Below, one piece after another: positions 1 through 13,983 of a stretch of DNA of 64,000 nucleotides (the first letter of the stretch is position 1; each line of letters begins with the position of its first letter). The notes under the pieces were generated by a model. That model searched no databases. It saw nothing but the letters and a program-made list of their open reading frames with translations, and was not told the DNA's origin. The position numbers and the translations under genes are program-made. Source of the DNA: Pagrus major (taxonomy: Eukaryota > Chordata > Actinopteri > Spariformes > Sparidae); NCBI RefSeq assembly GCF_040436345.1, contig NC_133236.1, positions 16,695,466 to 16,759,465 of the forward strand. The letters run 5' to 3'.

Positions 1-3000
1 TGTAGTATTTTCCTCTGTAATGTAGTGGAGTGTAAGTAAAAAGTAGCATAAAATGTAAATAGTTATGCCTCGAAACATAATGTTAACTCAGCCCATGAGT
101 AAATGTTTCTGAATATGAAACAATAATCTTAAAAAGCAGAGATGATAAATATTTGTAGACTTGTCTTCAAATCTGTTCTTGTGTCAGCGTCTGACTTCTT
201 CACAGTGACCTCCAACATGCTCCCTCATAAACAGCAGGGTGTTCTGGCATCTGTGTGACAGTAAACTCAGTTTGTGCCACATAGTCCAGATCCTCCTGTG
301 ACAGTGGTCTCATGGCCCTTACTTTTGACCCGTGCACTAATAAGAGGTCGATGCTCCCATGCTAGACTGTTATTAACCTCTTCACTGCTCATCCCGCACC
401 CTCCGTCTCTCACCCTGTCCTCAAATCACAACGCTGAGTCAGAGGCATATGGTCAAAGTGACCCGAGTGTGCTGCTGCCATGCTGACACAGACATCAAGG
501 TGGGCATAGTGTTTGCTCACTGCTCAAGCTCTAAAACGGTAACTTTTATATCGGTACTTTGGTCATTATCACTTTTTAATTCTTGACTATTTAGTTAAGA
601 TCTTTTTTCACACCACAAACTGACAGCACGTGTAATAACACATCTTAAGCCTGTATATGTGATAGTATGATGACATTATCACTGCAAACAAACCAGGACA
701 GAGATGGGATTTTCCCCCTAACAGTTGTTTACTTTAGGATTAGCTGAGCGTCCACATCTGCTGGTCTTGACACACTTAAAGTAAACATTGAGTTTTCCTC
801 CCATGACTTGATTTACCCGACTAATTCAGGGCTCACATTTTAGCCACTTAATTACTGAGTCATCACACAGTCATTAGTGAGCAGCTGATTATTACCTTCA
901 CACCCAGGTGGATTATTTACTTAATTTTAAAGAAATAGTTGACTAGTTGTGGTGGTCTTCCTTAGAAACGTCCCTTTCCATTTTAGCATGTTGTTCACAA
1001 CATTTCACAACATCTTTTTCTGTTTTTTCTGGCTTGAATTGATGACACTCCAGCACTCATTCCAGAGAATAATCAGTAACTCGGATAAGATGTTCTTTTG
1101 GAGTGCTTATTCCGGTTTACTGAAACCAGGATATGATGTTTACATACTCCAAAGACCTCATGCACATTGTGAGCTGTGGCCATTACCAGCTGTTTGAAAT
1201 CGTAGAATATAATCAAAATTCTTTAAATACATACAATATTTACATTAAGTTAGTGAGTTTGTATGTCGAATAAGAGTAAGTACAAATTGGTCTGCACACT
1301 TCTGCTGATCTTCAAGGTTTTAGTCTGTGTTGAGTGCTCAGATCAATCAACACATCACCAGTTTTCTCAACTTTTCTCCCTCTGGTCGAGCCCTTTTTTC
1401 ACATCTGCTGGTGGAGAATCTGCTGTGTCCGTTGTTCTGCACCAAACCACTTCCTGGAACATAGGCAGCCTTAAAGCCAGAGAGGAAGTAGATTAAAGAC
1501 TAAATGGAGCAATTAAAGAGTGGACTCCTACCGTCCCTCAACTCCTCTCTGATTGCAGATAAGCGCTGGGCATTCTGCAAGCAAAGAGCCCCTAAGAGTC
1601 ATGTGGAGTATGTGGTTCACTTAGTAAAATGATGCCAAGAAATCGATCCAGTGTAGCACAAATTTCCCCCAAACCTTCTCGCTTAACATACTTTAGATTC
1701 TTTATTAGTTGCTTAAGCTGATCAATCTGACTCTGACTCCACAGGAACATTGATGGTAAGAACTCAAAGGCAGCAGTTTGGGATTTGGAGCTTCATTGCA
1801 CATGGATGAAAACCTTTATCTCAACTAGAAAGAGAAAAGAAGAAGGACAAGAGACTTATTTTCGGTCCCCGAGCCACACTGGCCGCTAATCTCAATATTC
1901 ACCTTTTGCAACGTTGTGCCTGAGAGTAGGCCTCCCAGGGCACCTCTTTGTTTCTCAAGATTTCACAGCCAGAGAGATTTAGGGCCTTATAGAGTCCCCA
2001 AACAATGAGTGGCTCCGCTCCAAAGAGGCTTGTTGAGTGGACAGACTTTTCCAGCAACAGTCCCAATTTAATTAGCTTCCCAGCCTTGTTAAAAGAGGAA
2101 ACAATATCTCAAGAATAAGAGCTGCTCAGAAGCTAAATGATTCAAACAAGGCGGTAAATATGAAGGATAGAAAACTTCCCTTCAATTAGTCTTTCTTCTA
2201 ATGAATAAACACATGGAAATAAACTGTTTGTCATCTGTTCACTACGGCACAAAATGACCACAGGCGTTACTGCATCACCCGCACAGGTCAGCACATGCTA
2301 ACAGTCTGATGTTTAAGGTTATTGACAGGAGAAACTGCAGCTCTCTTACAGCTGTCTATCTGTGTGCTGGGTGTCAGGTTAACAAGCAGGCCACTGCCAA
2401 GTGGGTTAGGGTGGAAATGAGAGCGCGGACGTGGCCCCGCGCCAGCACATCAGCACCAGTTCCTCACCAGCACGGGCACCACCATCACCATCACTACTAT
2501 ACACTGTTACGCACGCCACTGTGGCTCCCGGCACAACAAATAGAAATGCAGTCATACTCTGTTTCTCCTCACTCAGCACAATATTGACACTGTAGTGCAA
2601 TGTTTCCATTTTTCACACAACAGCAAACAAAACCACGGTGGAGCTTTGTTAGTGTCCTTTTCCTTGGAACTGGGCAGCCTGCAGGCAAGATGGTTTACTA
2701 AGTGATTAAAGACTGTTTGTTTGTTGTCTTCTTGAACTTCTAATGCCACAAACAAGACCGGACAAAAGGCACAAAAATCTGGTTCGCAAAACCTGTTAAA
2801 AATCTTATCTTGTTACATTTACCTCCAGAAGGCCGTAGCAGCTTTGAGCTATGTGCATTTTTAGTGTTGTTTCAGCTGCTACTAATTGTACAACTTCCAC
2901 TCTGGTCAAACATCTGGCTTATGACTTTAATGTAACTTTAAAGTCATGACTTTGGTGTAAAAGTGGTTTAATAAATTCTTCAGCTATTTGGTTGCTTGCA

Positions 3001-6000
3001 TCTGTTTGGTTTAAATGTCTGAGCACTTATATTCCTGTCCTAACATTTGGTATAAAACATTTAACAACTTCTGTAGAATGACAAATTTTGCAGCATCTAC
3101 TCTTATTCCAGTGAGGATTCAGAGCTTAAAAGAGAAGGATTACAGTCTCCCAAGTGAATATTCAGTTAATTAAAAATAATTCATATATTTATAAAAAATA
3201 TTCAGTAACTTGACTGTAACAACAAAAATAAAATTTTCCAAAATAAACTTCTCCCTCTAAAGTTTGGATATGCAGAAAAAACATAATGATGAAGAACGTG
3301 CTATGGAAATAAAGCTGCATCGATCGGTCATTGTTCACTTTCACTCAGTCCAGCTTCTCAGATCTGAGGGTATGGTTGTGCTTAGTTGTATCATTAGTCT
3401 GAAGTTATCCTCGGGGCTTATGCAATATTTTACATTTGTTTTTTAGTCTATGCAACTTAATATTGTGTTTTGTGTATCATTGTCTTTATTGCCACTGTGC
3501 TGTCTCTGTACTGTCTTGTCAGTTGTAAGCAAAATTTCCCCTTGGGGACAATAAACGTGTATCTTATCTTATCTTATTCATAGAACAAGAGTGATGTGAT
3601 TGCTTGCTGCCTAGATGTAGAGTCAGGTGTTTTCAGAGCAGGAAATGAACCCAGTGAACTCCCCACATGCTGCTTGAGTTTAGCTGTGAGAAGCCGCTCT
3701 TACAGATATTGTTCTCCAAACAGTCCCAGCTGATAAACCAGTGAAAGCAGCTGACGCGGGAAGATACTGTACGCTAACGAAGCAAGTTGTTTTTATTTGC
3801 TCTGGACCCGAATCAGCAGCACCTCCTTCAACCTCAGCTGTGTTAGGCAGCCAGACGACGCCAAAGGGTCCTGATTTCTGCATGAATATTTCAGCTGCAG
3901 GAAAGCGCCGTGGCAGCCACCTGCTACCCTCGGCCCTAAATGCTCCGACCTTCCGATAAGTGGCCCGAGCCGGCTCCTGTTCTCCTCTTCCAGGATTACA
4001 GAGCTATCGGTTTACATTTTAGAGTACTTGGGCCTTTGGCAGGCATCCTGCGCTGGCGCAGGTGTGAAACGCTCTCACGGTTTGAACGTATCATACATTT
4101 AATCATTCATTTACACCAATCGTTGCTGTGACAAATGCTGAATTCTCCGCTCCGTAAATAGACCCCAAATAGGAGCTTCATGTTCAGCCAAAACCAAAAA
4201 TTGCCACCTTTCACCACAACTACGAAACACTTCCAGGAAAACACAGCTTTTATTGTTCTAGTGGTGACTTGCTTGATTTATCCTTTGCTTTAATTGCTAC
4301 TTTCTGTCCACATATTATCGCATCAGTCTTACTATTAAGGGGTACTGGTGTGTTGATTATTCTCAGCCTCTTTCTGGACTAATTTTCTCCTTTCGTAGTG
4401 CTTTGAGAGAGCATCGTGCGAGTGGTTGGTTGCTGTGGCACAACAGAAATGTCCACACTATACGGGTATTTCTTAAAACGTAGCTTTTTCTATACATTTT
4501 GGCCTTTCGTAACCACGTAAATGATTCTTTACATCACTTCGAAATCCAATATGAGATTGATGATGGATAATATTCTTCCTCATATATTGTGTTGAAGCTT
4601 ATGAAACAAAAAAACAAGTTTTCCAGCAGAGGTTCAGAGTCACACAAAATAATATCCAAGATAATTCTACAGATATCTTGCTACAGTTTACAGGTATGTG
4701 TACATTCCCATAATAGGTGAATAACAGAGGGCGCAGCTTAAACCAAAATCCTTTGTGAATTTAACACAAAAAAAGACTTGGTAACAATGATAAATGATTT
4801 TTAAATTAGTTACCTAATTCATGTATGTAGCACCCTTGATTGTGATATAATATTGGGGAGTATTTGTGTTATATGGGTGGTATGTCGTCTGTATTTAGGA
4901 TGACACAGTTAAAAATACAATGACGGGAAAGAGAGACCAAACCTCCTGCTGACAATGTTTTAATAGACATAGCATCCAGGAGGATTCGTCTCCCTGCCTC
5001 AGCATTTTTGTCCTGTAAAATGAAATTAAAGTAAAAAATTGTTCATAGTTCTCTGTAACAAAAGCAACCAGAGTACAATCTGCTTCCTGTTTACACCAAC
5101 ACGCACATGCCCAGTGTGAGTCAGTGGTCATGTGATGTGCAGGTGTGTAATTATGAAGATTTTTTTCTGAAACATTGGTAAAAACGCTCATCTGGATGGA
5201 AATAATTTTTGATTTACAAATACCTGTCTACATGTGGACTCAGATACCTGATATCCACAGACAGCAGGAGAATCCTTCTGGAACATCTTGCTCTGCCTCT
5301 AATCACCCTATCAGGTGGCCCCGGCAGCTTGGCTCCAGTTTTGGGCAGCCTAAACTGCTGTCGGCTTTATAAGAACCTTTAACGGGATGACAGTGGTGGA
5401 TTATTTAGTATTATCTTGAATTTAATAGGAGTTTCACACGGCTAGGGACATTGAAATTGCTGTTCTTCAACAGGACCTTGTTCAGGGGTGCCACAGAGCA
5501 ACACCCACACAGTGAAGCGCTGGATAATGAGTAGAAGGGTCTGTAGATATGCACTTAAAATACACAAACTAAACGGAAGTCTGTGTTGAATCATCAGCCC
5601 CCCGCCTTCTAATCTGTGGAACAAGCAGGCCAAGCCTTTTCCTGAAGCCAAAGGCCACGTTCTTCCTGTTGTATCTGCACTGAAGTCCTCTCCGATGAAA
5701 GCGTTTCAAAAGAATGTGAGCACAGTGAGAATAAAAATGTCCTCATGTAAATCCTTTAAAACATGATGTGACATTTTGCATTTTATTTAGGGGATCATTT
5801 GAATACTTGAGGGGGAATTAAGGAAGCAGCTAATAAAATAATAATTTTAATGACCAAGTAAAGATATAATATTTAACATTTCTACATGAAAATGTCTACC
5901 AACGACTAGACTATTGTTAGATATTTTGTTGAGTTGTGTACTTGCGTTGTCTGAAATGTATCCAACAATGTTCAAACACAAAGAAATCTGTTATTTTAAC

Positions 6001-7724
6001 GCAACAGTGCGATTCATTTGTGACTTGAATCAGCAGCCAAAACTTTAATACATTATCTCGTCCGTCCATTCAAGCAAAAATTCCTCATGTATCTATTGAT
6101 ATTCATATTCAGAGGATCATGTGAATACTGGCTGATGTACCTGCACCAGAGTGGATGAACATATCTGCTCATAAAACACAAGACATCATCCTGACAGGAG
6201 AGGGCTGCTGCCTTTTCTTGGATTGCTTCTTAATATATATTGATCACTTTAATAATCAATACTGTATCACTCATTACTTCCCTTCTACAGAAGCTTTCCT
6301 CAAAGGCGCAGATGTATTTTTATAGTGGATGTTATCCAGTCGGGTGTATCGAGCAAACGTTGAGTGCAGAGGAAATGTTTGTCTGAGGGAGGAGACTGTA
6401 ACCTCTATTTGAAGGTGACCAGGAGCTGGCTGTGTGGGAGTGCGGCTGACTAGGGACCCCTTCTGGCTAGAGCCAAGATTTCATCGGCACTCTCATTATT
6501 GGCTTGTAGAAGTGACCTTTTTTTTTAAAAGCCACTTCTGATTTCACAATATCAACGAGTGCATTAGTCACTGTCTTTACCTTCACAATTGTTTCTCTTT
6601 TGTCATTTTAAAAAATTCATTGTTCTAGCCAGCTGGATATAATTTAATTTGAGAGCAAAAATGGCAGAAATTCTCTTGTTTACGCTTCTCAAATGTCAGG
6701 ATTTCCTCGTTTCATTTTGAACTTTTGGGCTGTCAGTCGGATAGTTTTCTAACTTTTAGTACGCAAACAGCAGGGTGCCAACTAGTGTGGGCTTAAAGAG
6801 ATCACGTTAAATCTTGTCGTCAAATCTGTTGTCATGGTAACCAAGTAAACAAAACAACATCATCATCACCCTTTTCCCAGAATATGATTACTTGTTCTGA
6901 TACAAGAACATGGTCCGAGATACAAAACGCATCATGTTATAAGCATCTTTTCATGATATTTTATACAATATAATACAATCTTTCATCGTATCCTATTAAT
7001 CGCTAAAAATGCTGAATATGCTAATAATATCCTTTCATACAATACACAATCTGTATTCTTTAACCTCATTTTTCACTATTTTCTCTGTTGGTTGAGCAAA
7101 GTAAAACAATTGGAGACACTGCTGGCTCTGGAAGCTTGTGATGGTCAGTTTTGCTGTTTGCAAACGTTCAGTCAACCAAAAAAAAAAAAACAGATTCATC
7201 AAGAAACTTTTAAAATTAGTCTTATTTGCAGCCCTACTATTGCCTCACTTGGCACTACAGGCCCCACACAGATGATAGATGTCTATGAATGCAAAAAAGC
7301 TGAAATGTTCTCGCCACAATTTAGCAGTGCTGCTTCTCTCTGGCTCGGTGGAAAGCTGATTTTCCGTTTGATTTTTTTACTTCCCACACACTTCTAACCG
7401 AGCCATTTTGTGGAGCTACATGACTTGTCTGTCTCCTGTCAGAGCTCCTCTCAGCACTTCTGTCTCCCTCTGACACTCTGATGAGCCAGCCCGTTAATGA
7501 ACCCCCCTAAAAGAGCTGAAGCCACAGCAAAAACACAGACGAGCCGTGTTAGATTCCAGTCTGAAATAGACTGCTCTGCTCAGGGACCACGGCTCACACA
7601 CATCAGTTTGGACTGCAGCTTCCACAACTGATCAATGTAGACAGTTTCTGCTGAGTGAGACCTTGGTAATCCTTTTTTGCGTTTCATCTAACCCCTGTCT
7701 GTGTTTCTGTCTCTCTTCTTCCAG
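1..7724. other. Non-coding stretch upstream of the lpgat1 terminal exons
   Basis: I see no coding exon here. The stretch most likely belongs to lpgat1 introns, because the exon beginning at 7725 opens in the middle of a codon and so needs an upstream exon, but none of the earlier lpgat1 exons could be recognised. Positions 1-75 resemble one end of a common fish dispersed repeat, and 3455-3580 looks like a LINE 3' tail. Open frames in this stretch (for example 274-486 and 949-1197) have no recognisable domain and no good splice context. Confidence 0.5.
3455..3580 (+). mobile_element. LINE-type 3' tail with ATCTT-like repeats
   Basis: A stretch with a 'ttccccttggggacaataaa' motif followed by a short run of TATCTTATCTTATCTTATT is the form of a truncated fish non-LTR retrotransposon 3' end. 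No reverse-transcriptase reading frame precedes it, so only the tail remains. A reverse-oriented sequence of the same kind seems present near 34125-34165. The family name is not assigned. Confidence 0.5.
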
Positions 7725-9356
7725 GATGTACCCAATAAAGGAGGTTCCTGTGGAGGCCGAGGCCCTGACTGACTGGTTGTATCAGAGGTTTGTGGAGAAA
7801 GAAGAGCTGCTGGCCCACTTCTATGACACAGGTCTGTCTCACCCTGTCGTGCTGAAATCTGAGTGTTGTGTGAGGAAATATAAACTAATGATGCTGCAGC
7901 AGAGGATAAAACTGTATTTGATTTTAATAAGATGTCCAAACTTCAGCCCTGTGGATGTGTGTTGGGGAGGTACCGTCATGTTTATATTCTTCTCAGAAAG
8001 TGGAAGATGGTTAGCCTAGCTTGCAAACATTAACAGTAATTCCAACTAGACATTACTTTTAGTTCATGTTGTTTGAACATCTGCTGAGTCACTCAGTACG
8101 CATGTCTTTTCCCTCCCACATTATTTTTCCTTTAACTTATCATTATGAAGTAAATGTTGATTGCAAAACCACTGGTGTTCAGATCACTTTCACTCTTCTA
8201 TTTTGTCTGCCATTAGGCACAAACTCTCTTGGGGAAATGAGTGCTGACTGAGACCATTTCTCTCTGCTTTAACGTCTCCATTAGAGACTAAAAACTCACG
8301 TTGTTATCTGTGTTGTTGGTAGTTGCTACTCCGAGGAAAAAATTGTCGATTTCCACTTTAAGCGCATGTAAACATGCTGACTGGAAGTGTGCTGTATTTC
8401 TCACACATTATATAAAAGATAGGTTCTAGCTAGCAATAGCTCACTCTCTTTTATGGGTCTAGATGTAGTGACTGGACTGTCAAAACTCACAACAACAAGT
8501 AGTCTTGTAACATGAGTTTCCCATGTTACTCTGTTACAATGCTGAGTAATGCTGCGATAACATCATATTGTTTAGACAATTTAGTGTAATGTACTGTAGA
8601 CTCATTTCTACAGGATGACTGAACAAACTGAATAAACAAACTGACCTTAAAGGACAACACAATTTCAAACTGTTTTACTTTGTTTATATGTGGCAGACCC
8701 TGCCGCCTTTCTAGCTTCAAACAGTGTTCTGGGGACCTTATTTTCCTCTGAGAACAGCTTGTTTATTCAGTTATGGGAAAAATGAATATTTCTGAGTTTG
8801 TATTGTTACCTCATTAATATTGTAAAAATTCCAATTCTGAGTTTGAATTGCTCTCCCTCATTTAATATGCAAATATATTTACTTTCACAAGTTTAACTGC
8901 TAGAAACAAGATGTCTCCTACAATGTTTGTGCACTGGAGGCTTTAAGTTTACACATCATGCTTGTATTTGCTGAATATTGGAGCAGAATTGGCTTCCAAC
9001 CTCTTAAAATCTGATTTTCACTGAGCACAGAGAACATTTACACTTTCAGCAATGAATGTGAAATCAGCCTTCTGGTGTCAAACTCTGCACATACATCATT
9101 CTACACAGTGATGCTCAAACATCCAACTGTAGGAACAAGAAGATAAAATACATTTTTGACTGAGGAGTAAACGTCTGACTCGTCTGTATTTATGTCTCCC
9201 TCATCAGGATCATTCCCCCATGAAGGACAGAAGGAGACAGTCTCCCGGCAGATGACCCTCGACCCCGTGTGGCTGTGTATCATCCAGTCGTTTGCGTTTG
9301 CCTCCGGCTTCGTGTGGTACAGCGTCCTCCAGTACCTCTACTGCTGTTTATTTTGA
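7725..9356 (+). CDS. lpgat1: Lysophosphatidylglycerol acyltransferase 1, last two coding exons (partial)
   Basis: LPGAT1 is an ER-membrane acyltransferase of the PlsC/AGPAT family that re-acylates lysophospholipids. Only the C-terminus is in the window. Exon A is 7725-7831 (after ttccag, donor ggtctg) and encodes MYPIKEVPVEAEALTDWLYQ followed by RFVEKEELLAHFYDTG. Exon B is 9208-9356 (after catcag), continues in phase and ends YSVLQYLYCCLF-stop. The WLYQRFVEKE block and the hydrophobic tail ending in CLF match the vertebrate LPGAT1 C-terminus as I remember it. The catalytic HX4D region lies in exons not seen here. Intron phase 1 joins the two exons cleanly (GAC ACA G|GA). The gene lies 7.7 kb upstream of nek2 on the same strand, as in the human locus. 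Confidence 0.9.
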
Positions 9357-10471
9357 GTGCGCTGATGAGGCGAGAGTCTTTATCGGACCACTGGAAAAGC
9401 CTCAGGATCAGTTGGTGTGTGGCCCAGCGTCATACTCGCCCCCTACGATGGATGAATGTACATTTACAACAGTGGAGAGACTTAACAGGAAACAAAAAAA
9501 AACATAGGAAGACAAGTACACACAAACACACAGATTACAAATACCCATACAAGACGAAACTGGTCACAGGCATAGTTAACTTGCACACAACCCTAACACC
9601 ACACACTCGCTCCAACGGCCTAGCAGAATAATCGCACTCGTCACGACTCACATTTTGATGTTTACACGTCCTCATACACGTAGACGCTCACACGTACATA
9701 ACTTTTTATTCAAAGTTAACGAAATGAGGCTCAGGACTCCTCCAGAAGACGCTCTGGACAGGACTCTCTCTCCTCCCCTCCTAGGCTTTAGCCGTCGTAG
9801 TTTTACAGAGTATAAAGTGTGTATGGACGCGCGTGTGTGAGTGAATCTATGTGACTAGAAGCATAATGTCTGCCCTTATTCTTCTTCCTGGCGAGAGTTG
9901 ATGAAGCCCACTGGACCTCTCTTTCAGCCCGCTGATTAGCCGGCTGGCCACACCTTCCAGAGCGAGCGGCTGTATGAACGTTGAGGCTGTGCAGCCGGCC
10001 GGTCGCTCCTCTGGCCTTCATTGCACTAAGGATCCATACTGCCCTAACTGCTCCCTGTCCCAGGAAATACTCCTGAGTGGTAGCTGTCAATGTTTTAATT
10101 TCTTTTATTTTCTTCCCCTAACCCGCATATCTCCACGATAACGGCCATTGTATTTGTTGTTGATGTCTTTTCGTTGACTTTCTTTTCCCCCGCCTGTCTG
10201 TCGAGGCAGTATTGTGAGCTCACTGAGAAAAGGGGATCATGTTTACACTGGCGGCCCTGCTGAAAGCCTAAAGGGATGGCGGCTATGATGCGGCGCTCGA
10301 TTCAGGATCGTTTTCTGTGTCCGACGTTGAAGGAAGGAAGAGGAGACGGTGCTGTAGTGCTTATTTTAAAAAAGAAAAAAAAAAAAAAAACAGTGGCGGC
10401 ACGCAGGGCAAGAATTGCAGTCTGATCAGCTATAAAGTTTTTCCCTCTGTGTCGATCACCCTCTGCTCCCA

Positions 10472-10474
<3 letters not shown>

Positions 10475-10511
<37 letters not shown>
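10475..10511. repeat. CA microsatellite
   Basis: An uninterrupted run of about 18 CA units, followed by an interrupted CA/CG-rich stretch. It lies in the probable lpgat1 3' UTR. Confidence 0.98.
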
Positions 10512-10512
<1 letters not shown>

Positions 10513-12036
10513 TACACGTGTGCACACAGAGCCATGTGCAGCTACACACAGCAGAGCAGACGTCTGTCTCAAAGGATCATCTCAGCGAGCCAGACTGAGA
10601 CGGCAGAGACTCTTATTCCCCATTGGACTACATAGTTTTACAAATATTTAAGCCATATGCTTAGTGTCGTCGGGGCGGGAAAAAGACATGGAAGAAAAAA
10701 AAGATTTTTATAGGAAGCTACCCTAATGTTCAGCATTCTAAAATAGAGATTTTGGCTTACAGAACTATAGGTGTCATTACTGTAAATTTACAGCATAACC
10801 TGCCTAAGTGAGTGTGTGTGGTTGTCTTTTCCCCCCAGCAATTTTTGATATATATGATTCATGTCGTGTTGCTCTGTGACGTCAGAGTGTGGCGGCAACT
10901 TTCACCACGAGTGGTCAAAATTTGATTTTATTTTAAATTACATGAACTGTCGTCCTCATGTCATGGTATGTTTAAATCTTGTACATAACGAAGCTGAGGA
11001 AGAGTTTTCATTGTTGGAAATGACTGAAGCGTTTTGGTCCGTGATAATTTCAGAGAATTTTAGTTTAAAATATCATGAATGTTTTTTTTTTTGTTTTTTG
11101 TTTTTTTTAAAAGACGAAAGCAAGGATTTTCCCTTCACTTCTCAGTGTTACCTTGTATTTTTATTTCGTTTGACTTTTTTTTTTTCGAGTTCCTGCCCAG
11201 GAAGTTGTTGTGTGCTTCATGACATGAAAGCTACTGTACGTCCGTGTGCTTGCACAGAGCCACACGGGCCCAGTTTTAACTTTTTAAATGATCAGGATTT
11301 AGTTGAAAACCTTGACTATCGAGCCTTACCTGATGTCCTGGTAAGACCACAATCCCAAATGATGCTGTTTTCTTGCACTCCCACTTAAACATTAGGGGTG
11401 TTGGTTATACTGATGGGTTCATGGGGTCAAGCTCAAACTTGGCCCGTGAGGAAGGGATCACTCTTCACTTTAAGAGGGAAACTCTGGCAGGGCCCTGCAA
11501 TGATGCAGCTGTGCTCTCTCGAATGTACTTGTGTTGTGGTTTTGAGGTCAATTATATGTAATTTGCTTAGCCTGCTTTAATTAGGACAATTATAGAGGAG
11601 CAGCAATTATCATTGTCATAAACAAATGCATAAAAGGTGCATTTTAGTAGTTTACTGCCCTACCTGTGTGCCACTGTTGGTAGAAACTGTGTGAAATGCA
11701 AAAAAAGGGCTACCTGACTGGGTAGGTAAAAACATTTTAAATCAGGCTGTAAATGTGACTCATCAAACGGCCCTTTCAGATTCCCCTCCATCGTGAGAGT
11801 GACTTCAAATAAAGCTTCATTTTTATCTTCTTTTACACCTTTTAATTTTATTTTAATTTTCTGACCATGTTTCCAAAGAAGGCAGGGAAATAATGTTTTC
11901 CTAGATGTGGTTTTAGGAAATAAACACAATAGGGATTTAAACAATTATACTAGAACTGTCTGTAATTTTCCATTTTGTACTTCTCCTTTAATTCCTAGCT
12001 ACACAGCCATTTTACAACACAAAAGACTTGTGCTGG

Positions 12037-12042
12037 AATAAA
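12037..12042 (+). other. Candidate lpgat1 polyadenylation signal
   Basis: AATAAA about 2.7 kb past the lpgat1 stop. It is one of several such hexamers in an AT-rich stretch; earlier ones occur near 11809 and 11918. The assignment is tentative. Confidence 0.3.
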
Positions 12043-12120
12043 ACATCATAAAGATCCTAACAGTGTAATGGTCGTTTTATTGTGTTGTTTATGATTTATA
12101 TAAGTTGTAGAGGTGTTGGT

Positions 12121-12300
12121 AAAGATGGATTATTTGTTTGTTTGTACCTTTTGGACAGAACCAGGCTAGCTGTTTTTCTTGCTTCCTGTCTATATGCCAG
12201 CTGACGTCATATGTAAGCTAACTAGATAATGTTAACTCTCGGCAAGAAACCAGTAGACTAAGTGTGTTTCCCTAAATGTCAAAGTATTCTTGAATCATCA
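12121..12300 (+). repeat. Dispersed repeat, GCTAAGCTAAGCTAAC family, copy 1
   Basis: Contains the block 'ttggacagaaccaggctagc', then 'cttcctgtctatatgc', a run of AAGCTAACTAG, and 'ctcggcaagaaaccagtaga'. The same blocks in the same order recur at about 13777, 31918, 43858 and 48385 (+), and inverted at about 30715, 33628 and 47640. It carries no protein. It is a short non-autonomous fish element whose class I cannot fix. Confidence 0.75.
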
Positions 12301-13776
12301 GCAGTATGCAGGAATCCTGAAAGTCCTAGACAGAAATTAAGAAGAGAAATCTCTGCAATGATTTTAAATGACTCTTCTAGCAGGTGTTTCCTCTTGTCTG
12401 TCTCTGTGTTACTGGCTCAAATGGTCTCCAGGTAACCAGAGCCTGTGTTTGCTCAGGTCTGTACCCGTTGTTTAACTGTGGTGTCAGTCACTAGCTGTTG
12501 AAAGTCCCTGGTTTGTGTTTCAGAGCTCTGATTTCAGCCATGACGCTGGGCTGATGTCAACGTGAACGCCGCACAAGACTGCAGAGATGACCCCGGCAGA
12601 GGATCAACAAGTACGAAGAGACGATGAGTCTCTCTGTAGTCTCTCTTCAGTAAAAGTACTAATACATCAAGATAAAATTACTCCATTACAAGTAACAGGC
12701 CCTCATTCAAAGTTTGACTGCACTTGCAAATGTTGGCTTAAAATACTGTATTATCAGATAACAGGAACAAACATGAGGGCACATGTTTCTCTTGGTGGTA
12801 CATACAGTATTCATAGGATTATTAACATGGAGGCATTAATGTGAGAGCAGCAGTTTTGGGGCTTCATGTAATGAAGAGTTATATTCTATCGCTGGTATTG
12901 TAGGTGTCCAACAGCACTTTTCCCCTAATACTGGACTGATTATCACAGAAGTTTAATATCCCTCATACCAGCTACTAGGAAAAAATGTGTCACCTTTCCT
13001 GATTTGCCAATCTGCTTTAAAAGTGTTTGATTCACAGGTTAAACAGAAACCAAGGCCCGCGTGACACGTCATCAACTACATCTCCATAGCAGCTGGAGTG
13101 ATATGTGGAGGGTCCGGTCTGCAGGAAAGCCACATGCTTCAGACGGCCAATGGGAGCTGAGGGGGGAAAACAGCGGGAAGTGAGCTGGAAAATGGGATTA
13201 AATATGCACGAAGCCTCACCAACATACCAAAGGGCTAATAGTCAGGAGCCAAGGTAGCTGTTGCTCAGTGTGGTGTCCAGATGGAGGAGTATGAAGAATC
13301 CTACTCCTCAGTGCAGCTCAAAAAAAAAATCTCTTCCCACTGTCCCCCACATTACAATGACAAATTAGTCTCCAGAGGAACTTTGTGTCCTCTGCAGAAG
13401 CACCGGTGTTCCTCCTCGGACACCTGCAATGGACTATTTCACGGGTACTGCTCCCCGAGGGCCTCAATGTCACGCTTTGATGCCTGTTCCCTTGTGAATG
13501 TCGTGGTGGTGGCGACGTCCCTTGAGTCAGCAAGCACTAAAACACCCAGCTGTGGAGAGGAGGGCCGGGCTTGAATGTCACTGCAGCAGCCGTGGGCATC
13601 ACAGAGTCTCCCTGGCCCCTCCTGCTGTCCTGATGACGGTGGCGGCTGGTTGGACCCTCGGCGTTGTTAAGATCACATGAATCTCATGCAAATACCTTTG
13701 TCAACACATCGTGCTGGAGATTATGTGTCTTGATGTCCATTAGTGAGTCTCAGAGATGCTGATGGGTGAATTTTGT

Positions 13777-13930
13777 TACCTTCAGACAGAGCAAGGCTAG
13801 CTGTTTTCCCCTGTTTCCTGTCTTTATGCTAAGCTAAGCTAACTGGCTGCTTGCTGCCATGTAAATATGACAGCGGTATCAATCTTCTTAACTCTTGGCA
13901 AGATAACCAATGCAGATATTTCCCCACATG
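13777..13930 (+). repeat. Dispersed repeat, GCTAAGCTAAGCTAAC family, copy 2
   Basis: The best-preserved copy. It has 'gagcaaggctagctgttttc', 'ctgtttcctgtctttatgct', AAGCTAAGCTAACTGGCTGC, then 'aatatgacagcggtatcaat' and 'cttcttaactcttggcaag'. The order matches the copies at 12121 and 31918. Confidence 0.8.
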
Positions 13931-13983
13931 ACCAGAGGTGGAATAGGCATTCTGCTGAACAACTGAAGTAGATGGGACATAAC

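Noticed and set aside
1738-1760. Possible 11-base micro-exon (ccacag ... gatg|gtaaga)
   Set aside because: Splice-like edges alone, with no coding fit to lpgat1.
10861-11388. 175-codon open frame on the + strand
   Set aside because: The longest frame outside the real genes apart from the slc30a1 ones. It is Phe/Cys-rich through poly-T runs, has no domain, lies in the probable lpgat1 3' UTR and has no splice or promoter support.
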